Below are positions 41,475 through 50,995 of a DNA stretch of 64,000 nucleotides, piece after piece. The stretch spans positions 20,358 through 84,357 of the forward strand of contig CAJTFL010000020.1 in NCBI GenBank assembly GCA_910575565.1, given 5' to 3'. The notes beneath the pieces were generated by a model. That model saw nothing but the letters and a program-made list of their open reading frames with translations. It searched no databases and had not been told where the DNA came from. Within the stretch, counting starts at the first letter, position 1. Each line of letters starts with the position of its first letter. Both the position numbers and the translations under genes were made by a program. This DNA is from Lachnospiraceae bacterium (lineage in GTDB: Bacteria > Bacillota > Clostridia > Lachnospirales > Lachnospiraceae).

Positions 41475-44358
41475 AGATTTACGTGAGATAGCGAAAGAAT
41501 TTATTGGCAAAGTGGCTTATTCCAGACTATTCGCCCTTACGGTTGTGTTTACCTGCTTGTTTGCGGTTTTGGCAGCCCATCTGTTTCATCTGCAGATTGT
41601 CCAGGGGGAGGATATGCTGAATAATTATATCCAACAGACAGAGGAAACCTTGTACATACCCGGTACAAGGGGCAACATATACGATACGAACGGCAATCTG
41701 CTGGCGTACAATGAGCTGGCGTATTCCGTCACGGTACAGGATACCGGAGCCTACCGCACCGTCCCGGAGATGAATGCAATGCTTCTCCGGCTGGTGACAA
41801 TCTTAGAAAAGCACGGCGCGGGGGTGGAGGGGAAATTTGAGGTAGGGCTGGACGAAAACGGGGAGATGATTTACACCTCCTACAGCGAAACCAGCAGGCT
41901 GGGATTTCTGCGGGATATTTTCGGGAAGCGCAGTATCAGCGAGCTGGGCGAAGAGGTGGACAAGGACTTTGGGAAATACCCCATTGACGTGACGGCCAGG
42001 GAACTTTTTGAGAATAAGAAAGAATTCTACGGACTGGATGAGCTGCTGGACGACAAGGGAAACGTGCTTATGCTGGATGACAAAACGGCATTGGATATCA
42101 TTAATATCCGCTATACCATGTCCCTTACTTCCTTCCAGAAGTACCTGCCGACCACGGTTTCCACTTACCTGGATGATGAGACAGTGGTGGAAATCATGGA
42201 AAATACGGCTCAGCTTGAGGGCGTGAATATTGAGGAATCTTCCGTAAGGGTTTACAATGACAGCATATATTTTGCTGCGATTTTAGGCTATACGGGCAAA
42301 GTACAGAAGGAACGGCTGGAGGAACTGCAGAAGTCAAACCCGGACTATGACCTTAACGATACGGTTGGGCTTATCGGCATTGAAGATTCCATGGAGCTGG
42401 AGCTCCAGGGGAAGAAAGGCTACCGCGTGGTTAATGTGGACAACCGGGGGCGGATCCGGGAAGTGAAGGAGGAAGTGGATCCAGTGGCAGGGCATGATAT
42501 TTACCTTACCCTGGATACGGATCTCCAAAAGGGGATTTACCATCTGATTGAGCGGCAGCTGGCCGGCATCCTGGTGGATAAGCTGGTTTTGGAGGATAAT
42601 CCCAATGAAGGGGTGACGGATTCCTCCAAGCTGAATATACCGGTGAAAGACGCCTACTACCAGTTGATTAACAATAACATCCTTTCCTTAAGCGGTTTTG
42701 AAGAGGAGGATGCCTCGGATACGGAACGCCAGATCCAAAGCACCTTTGAGCGCTCCAGGGAGCGGATCATGGCCCAGCTTAGGGCAGAGCTGATGAGCGG
42801 GCAGGCTACGCTGATGAAGGATCTGCCCAAGGATATGGCGAACTACATGGTTTACATTTATACGTACCTGTCGTCCCCCGCCGTGGGGATCATTGACGAG
42901 TCCAAAATCGATACGGCAGGGGAGGCTTATCTGGCCTGGAAAGCGGATGAGATCAGCCTAAGGGATTATCTTTACTCCGGAATTGCCGATAGCTGGATTG
43001 ACACCACAAAGCTGAATGCGGACAGCCGTTATTCCAGCGCGGATGATATTTACAATTATCTGGTGGATTACTGCTTAAGCCAGCTGATGGAGGATACCCG
43101 GTTTACCAAGCGGATTTACCGCTTCCTGATCAATGACAATATCATCACTGGGGATCTCCTCTGCCTGGCCCTGTACGATCAGGGTGTTTTGGAGGAGGAG
43201 CCGGAGCAGATCGCGGCCCTTAGGGCGGAGGGGGCGGCCTATGCCTATACCTTTATCAAGGACAAAATTAGGAATATCCAGCTCACCCCGGCCCAGCTGG
43301 CTTTAGACCCTTACAGCGGAGCCTGCGTGGTCACGGATGTGAATACCGGCAAGGTAAAGGCGCTGGTGACTTACCCCAGCTATGACAATAACCGGATGTC
43401 GGGAACGGTGGACAGCGCTTATTTTTCCCGGCTGCAAAACGACTTGTCCCAGCCTCTTTACAATAACGCCACCCAGGCCCAGAAGGCGCCCGGCTCTACC
43501 TTTAAGCCGATCACCGCCATCGCCGGGCTGGAGGAAGGGGTTATCCAGCTGGGGGAGGAGATCACCTGTACCGGCATTTACGAGGAGATTGCCCAGCCTA
43601 TCCGGTGCTGGATAAGCCCTGGGCACCATGGGCCTTTGGATGTGGTGGGGGGCTTAAAAAATTCCTGCAACTTCTTTTTCTCGGAAGTGGCTCACCGCCT
43701 TTCCACTGATGAAAACGGTATTTACAATACGGAAAAAGGCCTGGAGCTTCTGCGGAAATACGCAACGATGTTCGGGCTTGACCATGCTTCCGGCGTTGAG
43801 ATTTCCGAGCGCAGCCCGGAAATGTCTACCATTGACCCGGAGCGCTCGGCCATGGGGCAGGGAACAAACAACTACACGAATGTGCAGCTGTCCCGGTATG
43901 TGGCTGCCCTGGCTAACCGTGGGACGGTGTTTGAGCTAAGCCTTCTGGACAAGGAGACAGATTCCGATGGGAACCTGATCGGAGAGTACACTCCCGTAGC
44001 CAGCTCCCATATCAATATCCAGGAGGCTTACTGGGATGCGGTGGCCCAGGGAATGAGGGACGTGATCCAGGAAGGGTCGGCCTCACGGCTGTTTAGGGAT
44101 TTGCCTATTGAGGTAGCGGGAAAGACTGGTACGGCCCAGGAGTCCAAGACCAGGGGAAACCACGCGTTTTTCATTTCCTACGGCCCGTATACGAATCCGG
44201 AAATTTGCGTGACGGTGAATATCCCTTACGGGTATTCCTCTTCAAATGCTGCCGAGGTGGCCAAAAATGTATACCGGCTTTATTACGGATATACCAGCGT
44301 GGAGGAGATTATGGACTCCAAGGCACTGGACGTATCGAATATAACCATTGGAGATTAA
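41467..44358 (+). CDS. Class B penicillin-binding protein (PBP2/MrdA-like), large form
   Basis: This 963-residue protein starts at TTG (AGGAGA 11 bases upstream) and overlaps mreD by 8 bases. It has one N-terminal membrane helix, a pedestal/dimerisation region beginning TRGNIYDTNGNLLAYNE, a long poorly conserved middle section (about residues 330-610), and a transpeptidase domain. The active serine is Ser677 in PGSTFKP, the SxN motif is SCN at 733-735, and KTG is at 886-888. It cross-links peptidoglycan during elongation with RodA, encoded four genes downstream. The protein is about 300 residues longer than typical PBP2, mainly from the middle section. Confidence 0.9.
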   Translation: MFEDLREIAKEFIGKVAYSRLFALTVVFTCLFAVLAAHLFHLQIVQGEDMLNNYIQQTEETLYIPGTRGNIYDTNGNLLAYNELAYSVTVQDTGAYRTVPEMNAMLLRLVTILEKHGAGVEGKFEVGLDENGEMIYTSYSETSRLGFLRDIFGKRSISELGEEVDKDFGKYPIDVTARELFENKKEFYGLDELLDDKGNVLMLDDKTALDIINIRYTMSLTSFQKYLPTTVSTYLDDETVVEIMENTAQLEGVNIEESSVRVYNDSIYFAAILGYTGKVQKERLEELQKSNPDYDLNDTVGLIGIEDSMELELQGKKGYRVVNVDNRGRIREVKEEVDPVAGHDIYLTLDTDLQKGIYHLIERQLAGILVDKLVLEDNPNEGVTDSSKLNIPVKDAYYQLINNNILSLSGFEEEDASDTERQIQSTFERSRERIMAQLRAELMSGQATLMKDLPKDMANYMVYIYTYLSSPAVGIIDESKIDTAGEAYLAWKADEISLRDYLYSGIADSWIDTTKLNADSRYSSADDIYNYLVDYCLSQLMEDTRFTKRIYRFLINDNIITGDLLCLALYDQGVLEEEPEQIAALRAEGAAYAYTFIKDKIRNIQLTPAQLALDPYSGACVVTDVNTGKVKALVTYPSYDNNRMSGTVDSAYFSRLQNDLSQPLYNNATQAQKAPGSTFKPITAIAGLEEGVIQLGEEITCTGIYEEIAQPIRCWISPGHHGPLDVVGGLKNSCNFFFSEVAHRLSTDENGIYNTEKGLELLRKYATMFGLDHASGVEISERSPEMSTIDPERSAMGQGTNNYTNVQLSRYVAALANRGTVFELSLLDKETDSDGNLIGEYTPVASSHINIQEAYWDAVAQGMRDVIQEGSASRLFRDLPIEVAGKTGTAQESKTRGNHAFFISYGPYTNPEICVTVNIPYGYSSSNAAEVAKNVYRLYYGYTSVEEIMDSKALDVSNITIGD

Positions 44359-44370
44359 GAGGTGATTACA

Positions 44371-45036
44371 TTGGGCAGTACCGTTGTGATAAAAGGAAAT
44401 AAGTCAGGGATGAGCATATACCTGGATCCGAATGTGCCTTTTGAGCAGATTTTGTCCGATATTGAGCGGAAATTCCGGGAGAGCGCAAAATTCTGGGGCT
44501 CAATCCAGATGGCTTTGGCCTTGGAGGGCCGGAGCCTGACCCCGGAGGAGGAGTACCAGATTGTCAATGCGATTATGGGAAGTTCCCAGGTGGAGATCCT
44601 GTGCCTGATTGACCAGGATGGGGAGCAGATCAGGCGGTGCGAGAAGGCGTTAAATGAAAAGCTGATGGAGCTAAGCGCCCAGACCGGCCAATTCCACAAA
44701 GGGGATCTAAAGCGGGGGGACAGCCTGGAATCGGAGGCCAGCATCGTGGTGATTGGCAATGTGAACCACGGCGCCAAGGTGACGGCCAAGGGCAATATCA
44801 TTATCCTGGGAGAGCTTAAGGGATCTGTCTTTGCAGGGGCTGCAGGCAATGGCGAGGCGGTGGTGGTAGCCTTAGACATGGCGCCTACCCAGATTCGGAT
44901 TGCCGATCAGTTTAGCCGGAATGGCGAGAAGAACAAGCGTCTGGGGCGGGGGCCAATGATCGCCAGCATCGAAAATGGAGTAATTTGCACAAAAGTGATA
45001 AAAAAGAACTGGTGGAGTATGTTTAATTTTAATTAA
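44371..45036 (+). CDS. minC: Septum site-determining protein MinC
   Basis: This protein of about 221 residues has the N-terminal FtsZ-inhibiting domain (VVIKGNKSGMSIYLD) and the C-terminal beta-helix (IVVIGNVNHGAKVTAKGNII, with GELKGSVFAGA) that binds MinD. It blocks Z-ring assembly away from mid-cell. The start is probably the TTG at 44,371, with AGAGGTGA 5 bases upstream; a GTG at 44,362 would lie within that site. It lies 12 bases after the PBP gene. Confidence 0.93.
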   Translation: MGSTVVIKGNKSGMSIYLDPNVPFEQILSDIERKFRESAKFWGSIQMALALEGRSLTPEEEYQIVNAIMGSSQVEILCLIDQDGEQIRRCEKALNEKLMELSAQTGQFHKGDLKRGDSLESEASIVVIGNVNHGAKVTAKGNIIILGELKGSVFAGAAGNGEAVVVALDMAPTQIRIADQFSRNGEKNKRLGRGPMIASIENGVICTKVIKKNWWSMFNFN

Positions 45037-45108
45037 CACTGGAAAAAATCAAGTTTATATAGTATAATAAAATAGCTATAACCTAGTTTTTCATGCAGGA
45101 GGATAATT

Positions 45109-45900
45109 ATGAGTGAAGTCATCGTTATTACTTCCGGAAAAGGAGGGGTCGGCAAGACCACCACTTCTGCAAACGTGGGAACAGGCCTTGCCATACTGGG
45201 GAAGAAGACCGTCCTGATTGATACGGATATCGGGCTTAGGAACCTGGATGTGGTGATGGGGCTGGAAAACCGGATCGTCTACAACCTGGTAGATGTTGTG
45301 GAAGGGAACTGCCGCATGAAGCAGGCCCTCATCAGAGACAAAAGATATCCGAACCTGTATTTGCTTCCGTCTGCCCAGACCAGGGACAAGACCGCAGTCA
45401 GCCCTGAGCAGATGAAAAAGCTGGTGGATGATCTGCGGGATGAATTTGATTACATACTGCTTGATTGTCCCGCCGGCATAGAACGGGGCTTCCAGAATGC
45501 CATAGCAGGGGCAGACAGGGCTTTGGTGGTGACAACCCCTGAAGTTTCTGCTATCCGGGATGCGGATCGCATTATCGGGCTTTTGGAGGCCGACGAGATT
45601 GGCGCCATTGATTTGATTGTCAACCGTATCCGGATGGATATGGTGAAACGAGGGGACATGATGTCCATGGATGACGTGATGGACATCCTTGCGGTAAATG
45701 TGATTGGCGTGATCCCGGATGACGAGTCCGTGGTGATATCCACCAACCAGGGGGAGCCATTGGTTGGCATGGGCACGCTGGCCGGACAGGCTTACTTAAA
45801 TATCTGCCGGCGCATTATGGGGGAGGAAATCCCGTTTTTAAGCCTGGATACCCAGCCTAAGTTTTTGATGAGGCTTTCCAGCCTACTAAGAAGGGCTTAG
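45109..45900 (+). CDS. minD: Septum site-determining ATPase MinD
   Basis: This 263-residue ParA/MinD ATPase has the deviant Walker A GKGGVGKTTTSANVG, switch motifs in DTDIGLRNLDVVMG and LLDCPAGIERGFQ, and a C-terminal amphipathic helix (FLMRLSSLLRRA) for membrane binding. It recruits MinC and responds to MinE. A TATAAT at 45,063-45,068 in the 72-base gap suggests an extra promoter. GGAGG precedes the ATG. Confidence 0.96.
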   Translation: MSEVIVITSGKGGVGKTTTSANVGTGLAILGKKTVLIDTDIGLRNLDVVMGLENRIVYNLVDVVEGNCRMKQALIRDKRYPNLYLLPSAQTRDKTAVSPEQMKKLVDDLRDEFDYILLDCPAGIERGFQNAIAGADRALVVTTPEVSAIRDADRIIGLLEADEIGAIDLIVNRIRMDMVKRGDMMSMDDVMDILAVNVIGVIPDDESVVISTNQGEPLVGMGTLAGQAYLNICRRIMGEEIPFLSLDTQPKFLMRLSSLLRRA

Positions 45901-45912
45901 GAGGGATGCGGG

Positions 45913-46179
45913 ATGATTTCAGCGGTATTTCAGGGATTCCGGAAGAACCATTCCGGCAGCCTTGCCAAGAAAAGGCTGAAGGTGGTGTTGGTCACGGACA
46001 AGGCGGACTGCTCGCCTGAGCTGATTGACCGGATGAAGGATGACATGATCCGTGTTATCTCGAAATACATGAGGATTGACCGGGAAGGCATTGAGGTAAA
46101 GATAGTGAACGGCAGGCCGGGAATGGCTCTTTACGCCGCCTTTCCGATTCTTGATATACCGAATAAGGGGATCTGTTAA
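45913..46179 (+). CDS. minE: Cell division topological factor MinE
   Basis: This 88-residue protein has the MinE layout: an N-terminal MinD-stimulating helix (after FRKNHSGSLAKKRLKVVLVTD) and a C-terminal dimerisation domain. It stimulates MinD ATPase and drives its oscillation. Presence of MinE rather than DivIVA-based control alone is usual for Clostridia of this kind. It lies 12 bases after minD. Confidence 0.92.
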   Translation: MISAVFQGFRKNHSGSLAKKRLKVVLVTDKADCSPELIDRMKDDMIRVISKYMRIDREGIEVKIVNGRPGMALYAAFPILDIPNKGIC

Positions 46180-46181
46180 TC

Positions 46182-47309
46182 ATGTTATTTGGCTACAAGC
46201 TTAGAAATTTTAATATCCGCCTGCTTATCTATATCCTGGCCTTAAGCGTGATCGGCGTCTTGATTATCCGAAGCGCCTCCGCCGGGGCCTTGGAGGGAAC
46301 CAGGGTGACGAGGCAGATTATCGGGATAGGGGCAGGGATGTTGTTAGTGGTTGTCCTTTCCTTCATTGACTACCATAGGATACTGAATTTCAGCACGATG
46401 GTTTATTTAGGCTGCACCGGGCTGCTTGCGTGGGTGCTGTTTAATGGCGTGATGAGGGGCGGGGCTACCAGATGGGTTGTGCTTCCGGTATTGGGACAGC
46501 TCCAGCCCTCGGAATTTACCAAAATCGGACTGATTGTTTTCTTCTCCTGGTATTTTGACAAATACCAGGAGCGGATTAACCAGGTTCCCGTCCTGGCGGC
46601 GGCGGGCCTGCTGTTTGGGGTTCCGGTGCTGCTGATTTTGGCGGAGCCGAACCTTTCCACCAGCCTGATCATCATCATGATCTTTTCGGCCATGATTTTT
46701 GCGGCTGGATTAAGCTACCGGTGGATTTTTGGCATTATCGCGGTGCTTGCGCCCCTTGCCGCCGGGTTCGTTTATCTTCTGCAGTATGAGAAGATCCCTT
46801 TCCTTAAGGGTTATCAGGCACTGAGGATTTTAAGCTTCATTAACCCTGCGAAATACCAGGATAATAATTTGCAGCAGGATAATTCCGTTATGGCCATCGG
46901 TTCCGGCCAGCTTTGGGGGAAGGGGTTAAACAATACCACCATCGCGTCAGTGAAAAACGGCAATTTCCTATCGGAGGAGTCCACGGACTTTATCTTTGCC
47001 GTAATCGGGGAAGAGCTGGGGTTTGTGGGCAGCATGGTTGTATTAGGGCTGTTTTTGCTGATTATTTACGAATGCCTGCTGATGGCCAGGCGGGCAAAGG
47101 ATATGGGCGGGAAGCTTTTATGCACCGGCATGGCGGCGCTGATTGGCTTCCAAAGCTTCTCCAATATCGCGGTAGCCACCAAATTGTTTCCTAATACCGG
47201 CCTTCCGCTGCCCTTTATCAGCTACGGCGTAAGCTCCCTTCTCAGCACATATTTGGGGGTAGGGATTATCTTAAATGTCGGACTACAGAGAAAAGCCACT
47301 CACAATTAA
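46182..47309 (+). CDS. rodA: Peptidoglycan glycosyltransferase RodA (SEDS family)
   Basis: This 375-residue membrane protein has about ten helices and the SEDS signatures GGATRWVVLPVLGQLQPSEF and FPNTGLPLPFISYGVSS. RodA polymerises glycan strands together with the class B PBP, here the large one encoded upstream. It lies 2 bases after minE, within the cell-shape operon. Confidence 0.95.
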   Translation: MLFGYKLRNFNIRLLIYILALSVIGVLIIRSASAGALEGTRVTRQIIGIGAGMLLVVVLSFIDYHRILNFSTMVYLGCTGLLAWVLFNGVMRGGATRWVVLPVLGQLQPSEFTKIGLIVFFSWYFDKYQERINQVPVLAAAGLLFGVPVLLILAEPNLSTSLIIIMIFSAMIFAAGLSYRWIFGIIAVLAPLAAGFVYLLQYEKIPFLKGYQALRILSFINPAKYQDNNLQQDNSVMAIGSGQLWGKGLNNTTIASVKNGNFLSEESTDFIFAVIGEELGFVGSMVVLGLFLLIIYECLLMARRAKDMGGKLLCTGMAALIGFQSFSNIAVATKLFPNTGLPLPFISYGVSSLLSTYLGVGIILNVGLQRKATHN

Positions 47310-47323
47310 GGAGGAGTATTTTG

Positions 47324-47719
47324 ATGAATATCGGACTAATCGCACATGACGCAAAAAAGAAACTGATGCAAAACTTCTGTATTGCATACAGGGGGATTCT
47401 AAGCAAACACGAACTGTACGCAACCGGCACTACGGGGCGGCTGATTGAAGAGGTTGCCAATTTAAATGTCCATAAGTATCTGGCGGGGCATCTGGGGGGA
47501 GAGCAGCAGATGGCGGCTCAGATCGAACACAATGAAATCGACTTGGTGGTGTTCCTCCGGGATCCCTTAACTTCCAAGATCCATGAGCCGGACGTAAATA
47601 ACGCGGTAAAGCTTTGTGATACCTATAATATTCCCCTGGCCACCAACTTAGCTACGGCGGAGCTGCTGATCAAAGCCCTTGACCGGGGGGATTTAGAGTG
47701 GCGTGAGATGTACCGGTAA
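47324..47719 (+). CDS. mgsA: Methylglyoxal synthase
   Basis: This 131-residue enzyme converts dihydroxyacetone phosphate to methylglyoxal and phosphate, a bypass of lower glycolysis used when phosphate is short. Motifs are NIGLIAHDAKKK, TGTTGRLI and LRDPLTSKIHEPDVNNAVKL, with the catalytic aspartates. AAGGAGG precedes the ATG at 47,324. Its location after rodA is common in Clostridia with no known functional link to cell shape. Confidence 0.95.
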   Translation: MNIGLIAHDAKKKLMQNFCIAYRGILSKHELYATGTTGRLIEEVANLNVHKYLAGHLGGEQQMAAQIEHNEIDLVVFLRDPLTSKIHEPDVNNAVKLCDTYNIPLATNLATAELLIKALDRGDLEWREMYR

Positions 47720-47770
47720 GGCCATGGGTCATTTGGCCCAGGATAAAATAATGTACAGGCGGTAAGGATA

Positions 47771-48739
47771 TTGAGCAGGAAAAGTTATTTATTTGGCTGC
47801 CTGATTGCGGCCCTTTTGGTATCCCAAGGCTGCGGCAGGAGGACCCTGGAACAGCCTTATGACTGGTCCGGGCGGGATTTTGCCCTTCCAAGCCAGGAGG
47901 AAGAGGGGGATAGGCGGGCATCCGGCTTTGCCGAGGAGCTTTGCGTGATAAGCCCGGATGATGTGTGGGACAATGGAAGCGTAAGCGCAGAAGCTGCCGG
48001 TGTGTTCAGCCTCTCCGACGGCAGGGTGGTTTACGGGAAAAACGTGTTCGAGCAGCTATACCCTGCCAGCATTACAAAGGTGATGACAGCCATTGTGGCG
48101 ATTAAGTATGGAAACCTTGCGGACACGGTGACAGTGCCCCAGGAGGCGGTGATCACGGAGCCGGGGGCTACGTTAAGCGGCATTAAGCCGGGGGATAGGC
48201 TGACTTTAGAACAGCTTTTATATGGCTTGATGCTTCCCTCGGGCAATGACGCCGGTGCTGCCATCGCCGTCCATATGGCAGGAAGCATTGAGGGTTTTGC
48301 CGAAATGATGAACCAGGAGGCGGCAAGGCTTGGGGCTACCGGAACCCATTTCATGAATCCCCATGGACTGACGGATGAGCACCATTACACCACGGCCTAT
48401 GATTTGTACCTGATTTTTAATGAAGCGCTGAAGCTTCCTAAATTCCGGGAAGTTACCGGAACGATTGCTTACACGGCCAATTACTCCAATGAGGCCGGGG
48501 AGACGGTTTCAAGGGAGTGGAAAGGCGGGAACTGGTATTTGACCGGGGAGAGGGAGGAGCCGGAGGGACTGACCGTGTTTGGCGGGAAAACCGGCACGAC
48601 CCAGGCAGCAGGCTTCTGCCTGATCATGGCCAGCCGTGATGAAGAGGAGAACGAATATATTTCCGTGGTGCTTAAAGCGGAAAGCAGGCCGAAGCTTTAC
48701 GAGAACATGACGGAAATAATTCAGAAAATTGTCAATTAG
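47771..48739 (+). CDS. D-alanyl-D-alanine carboxypeptidase (DacF/PBP5-like), probable lipoprotein
   Basis: This 322-residue penicillin-binding peptidase S11 has SxxK in PASITKVMTA, SGN in LPSGNDAGAA and KTG in GGKTGTTQAAG. It trims the terminal D-alanine of peptidoglycan stems. The N-terminus (MSRKSYLFGCLIAALLVSQG followed by CGRR) looks like a lipoprotein signal with a non-ideal lipobox, rather than the cleavable signal usual in this family. The C-terminal PBP5 beta domain is absent. It starts at TTG with GGCGGTAAGG upstream. Confidence 0.9.
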   Translation: MSRKSYLFGCLIAALLVSQGCGRRTLEQPYDWSGRDFALPSQEEEGDRRASGFAEELCVISPDDVWDNGSVSAEAAGVFSLSDGRVVYGKNVFEQLYPASITKVMTAIVAIKYGNLADTVTVPQEAVITEPGATLSGIKPGDRLTLEQLLYGLMLPSGNDAGAAIAVHMAGSIEGFAEMMNQEAARLGATGTHFMNPHGLTDEHHYTTAYDLYLIFNEALKLPKFREVTGTIAYTANYSNEAGETVSREWKGGNWYLTGEREEPEGLTVFGGKTGTTQAAGFCLIMASRDEEENEYISVVLKAESRPKLYENMTEIIQKIVN

Positions 48740-48742
48740 CCG

Positions 48743-48771
48743 TTGCGTTTTTTAGATAGTTGTACTATAAT
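48743..48771 (+). promoter_or_regulatory. Promoter before the PilT-like ATPase gene
   Basis: TTGCGT (48,743-48,748) and a perfect TATAAT (48,766-48,771) are 17 bases apart, starting directly after the carboxypeptidase stop codon. Confidence 0.65.
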
Positions 48772-48829
48772 TGGTTTATAATTGATTGACATTTTATACA
48801 ACTTTAATAAACTTAAGGAGGAGATTGTA

Positions 48830-49249
48830 ATGGTTCAGATTATCGCAGGGAATAAGGGGAAGGGCAAGACAAAGCATTTGTTGGAGAAGGCCAATACCGC
48901 GATTAAGACGGCAAAGGGTTCCATCGTTTATCTTGACAAGAGCTCTAAGCATATGTATGAGCTGAGCAACAAGATCCGCTTGATCAACGTAAATGAATTC
49001 CCCATTAGCTCCAGCGAGGGGTTCATTGGGTTTATCAGCGGCGTTATTTCACAGGATCATGATTTGGAAATGATGTTTTTAGACAGCTTTTTAAAGCTGG
49101 CCAGCCTGGAAGGGGAAGATATCTCCCAGACGATTTCAAGTTTGAAAAAAATCGGTGAGAAGTACCACGTTACGTTCGTTATCAGCGTTTCCCTGGATGC
49201 CCATCAGCTTCCGGAAGAATTAAGGGACGATGTGATTGTTTCTCTGTAG
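48830..49249 (+). CDS. Small P-loop protein (annotated PilT-like in Clostridia)
   Basis: This 139-residue protein has a glycine-rich nucleotide loop at the N-terminus (AGNKGKGKTKHLLEKAN) and a MMFLDSFLKL strand that could be Walker B. Similar short proteins are labelled twitching motility PilT-like in Clostridia, but they lack the other secretion-ATPase motifs, so that label is doubtful. It has its own promoter and a strong terminator, making a single-gene unit. AAGGAGGAG precedes the ATG. Confidence 0.75.
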   Translation: MVQIIAGNKGKGKTKHLLEKANTAIKTAKGSIVYLDKSSKHMYELSNKIRLINVNEFPISSSEGFIGFISGVISQDHDLEMMFLDSFLKLASLEGEDISQTISSLKKIGEKYHVTFVISVSLDAHQLPEELRDDVIVSL

Positions 49250-49261
49250 TTTAGATAGATA

Positions 49262-49294
49262 CAGCTGCTGCAAGGTCTGCAGCAGCTTTTTTCT
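49262..49294 (+). terminator. Rho-independent terminator
   Basis: CAGCTGCTGCA pairs with TGCAGCAGCT across a 6-base loop, followed by six T residues, 14 bases after the preceding stop codon. Confidence 0.9.
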
Positions 49295-49445
49295 ATGTTT
49301 TTTTATCTTTTTCTTCAGGTTGGCATCTTTGCTTGCATTTTTTCCGACTTCCTTTTATAATCATCATATGTGCGGTATGCGTACCGGTTAGCCTGGCGTG
49401 GGCAAGCGGGCAGTGGACTTGCAGCAGAGGGAAGGGAAGCTTTTT

Positions 49446-50963
49446 ATGGACGGCAGGAAAACAAAACCGAATAAATCGAAAATTGTGCCATACAAACGGC
49501 CCCGGAACCTGAATGTGGGCATGATTATTTTTGCGATTATTTTTATTTACATGAGCTTCAGCGTCTATGCGTACATGACGCGGGAGAAGATCCAGTTTTA
49601 TGAGGTGACGGAAGGCGGGATTGTCAATGAGAGGGGATATACCGGGATCATCCTGCGGGATGAGACGGTAAAGTATACCGACCGGGCTGGCGACATTAAC
49701 TATTACATCCGGGAAGGGAAGCGGGCCAGCGTGGGAACCAGCATTTATTCCATTGACGAGACGGGAGCCCTGGCTTCTTTTATGGCGGGGCGATCCCAGG
49801 CGGATTCTTCCCTGGATGAAGAAAATTTAATGGATTTGAAAAAATTCCTTTCTTCCTTCAGCCTTACTTATGAAGACCAGGCATTCCAGGCGGTGTACGA
49901 TACGAAGTATTCCCTGGAGGCGCTGGTGCTGGAATACGCGAATTTTAATGCCCTGGATAATCTGGATGCCATGATGCAGCAGGATGGGATTAATTTCCAT
50001 CAGGTGCGGGCAGACCAGGCAGGGGTGGTTTCCTACGGGATTGATTCCTATGAGGATTTGGACGTTTCCCAGATTTCGGAGGAAGTGTTTGACCGGTCGT
50101 CCTATTCCAGGCCCATCACCAAATCGGGCCAGCAGGTTCCCGAGAATTCCCCAGTGTATAAAATCATCGGTTCGGACAGCTGGTCCGTAGTTTTCCCGCT
50201 GACAGAGGAGGATTTGGAGGAGTATAAGGAACAAACATCACTGAAGGCAAAATTTAAAGGGAAGAACCTTACCTTAACCGGGGAGTTTTCCACATTTATG
50301 GGGGCGGATGAGCATACTTACGGAAAATTGGATTTCAACAAATACATGGTGCAGTTTGTCTCTGAACGTTATGTGGATTTCGAGATCGTGCCCCAAAAGG
50401 TTACTGGCTTAAAAATTCCCATAAGCGCCGTGACCACGAAGGACTTTTACCTGGTTCCAGTAGGGTATCTGGCCCAGGGAGGGGACGGGGATCCGTCAAC
50501 CACCGGTTTTATGAAAGAGACGTATTCGGAGCAGGGGACGCTTGCCGTATTTGTCCCTGCGGAGATCTACTATTCCACGGAAGAGTATTATTATATTGAC
50601 ATCGGCGGGGATACAGGGCTTGCCCCCGGGGATTATTTAGTAAAGCCTGTGGGGGAAAATATAGCGGAGGAAGAGCTTTCCCCGGAGGATGAGGGCAGCA
50701 CGGAGGAAGAGACGAATGAAGCCGCTTCAAGGGCTGCCAGGGCCGCAGAGCAGGGAGGAAGGTTCCAGCTGGGCGCCAGCGCTTCCCTACAGGGGGTTTA
50801 TAATATTAATAAAGGGTATACCGTATTTAAGCAGATAGAAATATTGGCTTCCAATGATGAATACTACACGGTAAAGACAGGGATGCGCTATGGCCTTGCC
50901 GTATATGACCATATCGTGCTGGATGCATCGGCGGTTGAAGAAGGGAAGCTGATTTACCAATAG
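49446..50963 (+). CDS. HlyD-like efflux adaptor protein
   Basis: This 505-residue protein has an N-terminal membrane anchor (VGMIIFAIIFIYMSFSVYAY) followed by a biotinyl-lipoyl-like half domain (RDETVKYTDRAGDINYYIRE), helices, and a beta-barrel part, then an acidic low-complexity section (about residues 415-440). This fits the HlyD_D23 group of Gram-positive adaptor-like proteins. No ABC or RND pump gene is adjacent. In many Clostridia this gene precedes yggS and sepF, which hints at a role near the division site or cell wall. The start has GGGAAGGGAAG upstream. Confidence 0.75.
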   Translation: MDGRKTKPNKSKIVPYKRPRNLNVGMIIFAIIFIYMSFSVYAYMTREKIQFYEVTEGGIVNERGYTGIILRDETVKYTDRAGDINYYIREGKRASVGTSIYSIDETGALASFMAGRSQADSSLDEENLMDLKKFLSSFSLTYEDQAFQAVYDTKYSLEALVLEYANFNALDNLDAMMQQDGINFHQVRADQAGVVSYGIDSYEDLDVSQISEEVFDRSSYSRPITKSGQQVPENSPVYKIIGSDSWSVVFPLTEEDLEEYKEQTSLKAKFKGKNLTLTGEFSTFMGADEHTYGKLDFNKYMVQFVSERYVDFEIVPQKVTGLKIPISAVTTKDFYLVPVGYLAQGGDGDPSTTGFMKETYSEQGTLAVFVPAEIYYSTEEYYYIDIGGDTGLAPGDYLVKPVGENIAEEELSPEDEGSTEEETNEAASRAARAAEQGGRFQLGASASLQGVYNINKGYTVFKQIEILASNDEYYTVKTGMRYGLAVYDHIVLDASAVEEGKLIYQ

Positions 50964-50995
50964 ATAATATTGTGCATCAGGGGAGGGATAAGAGT

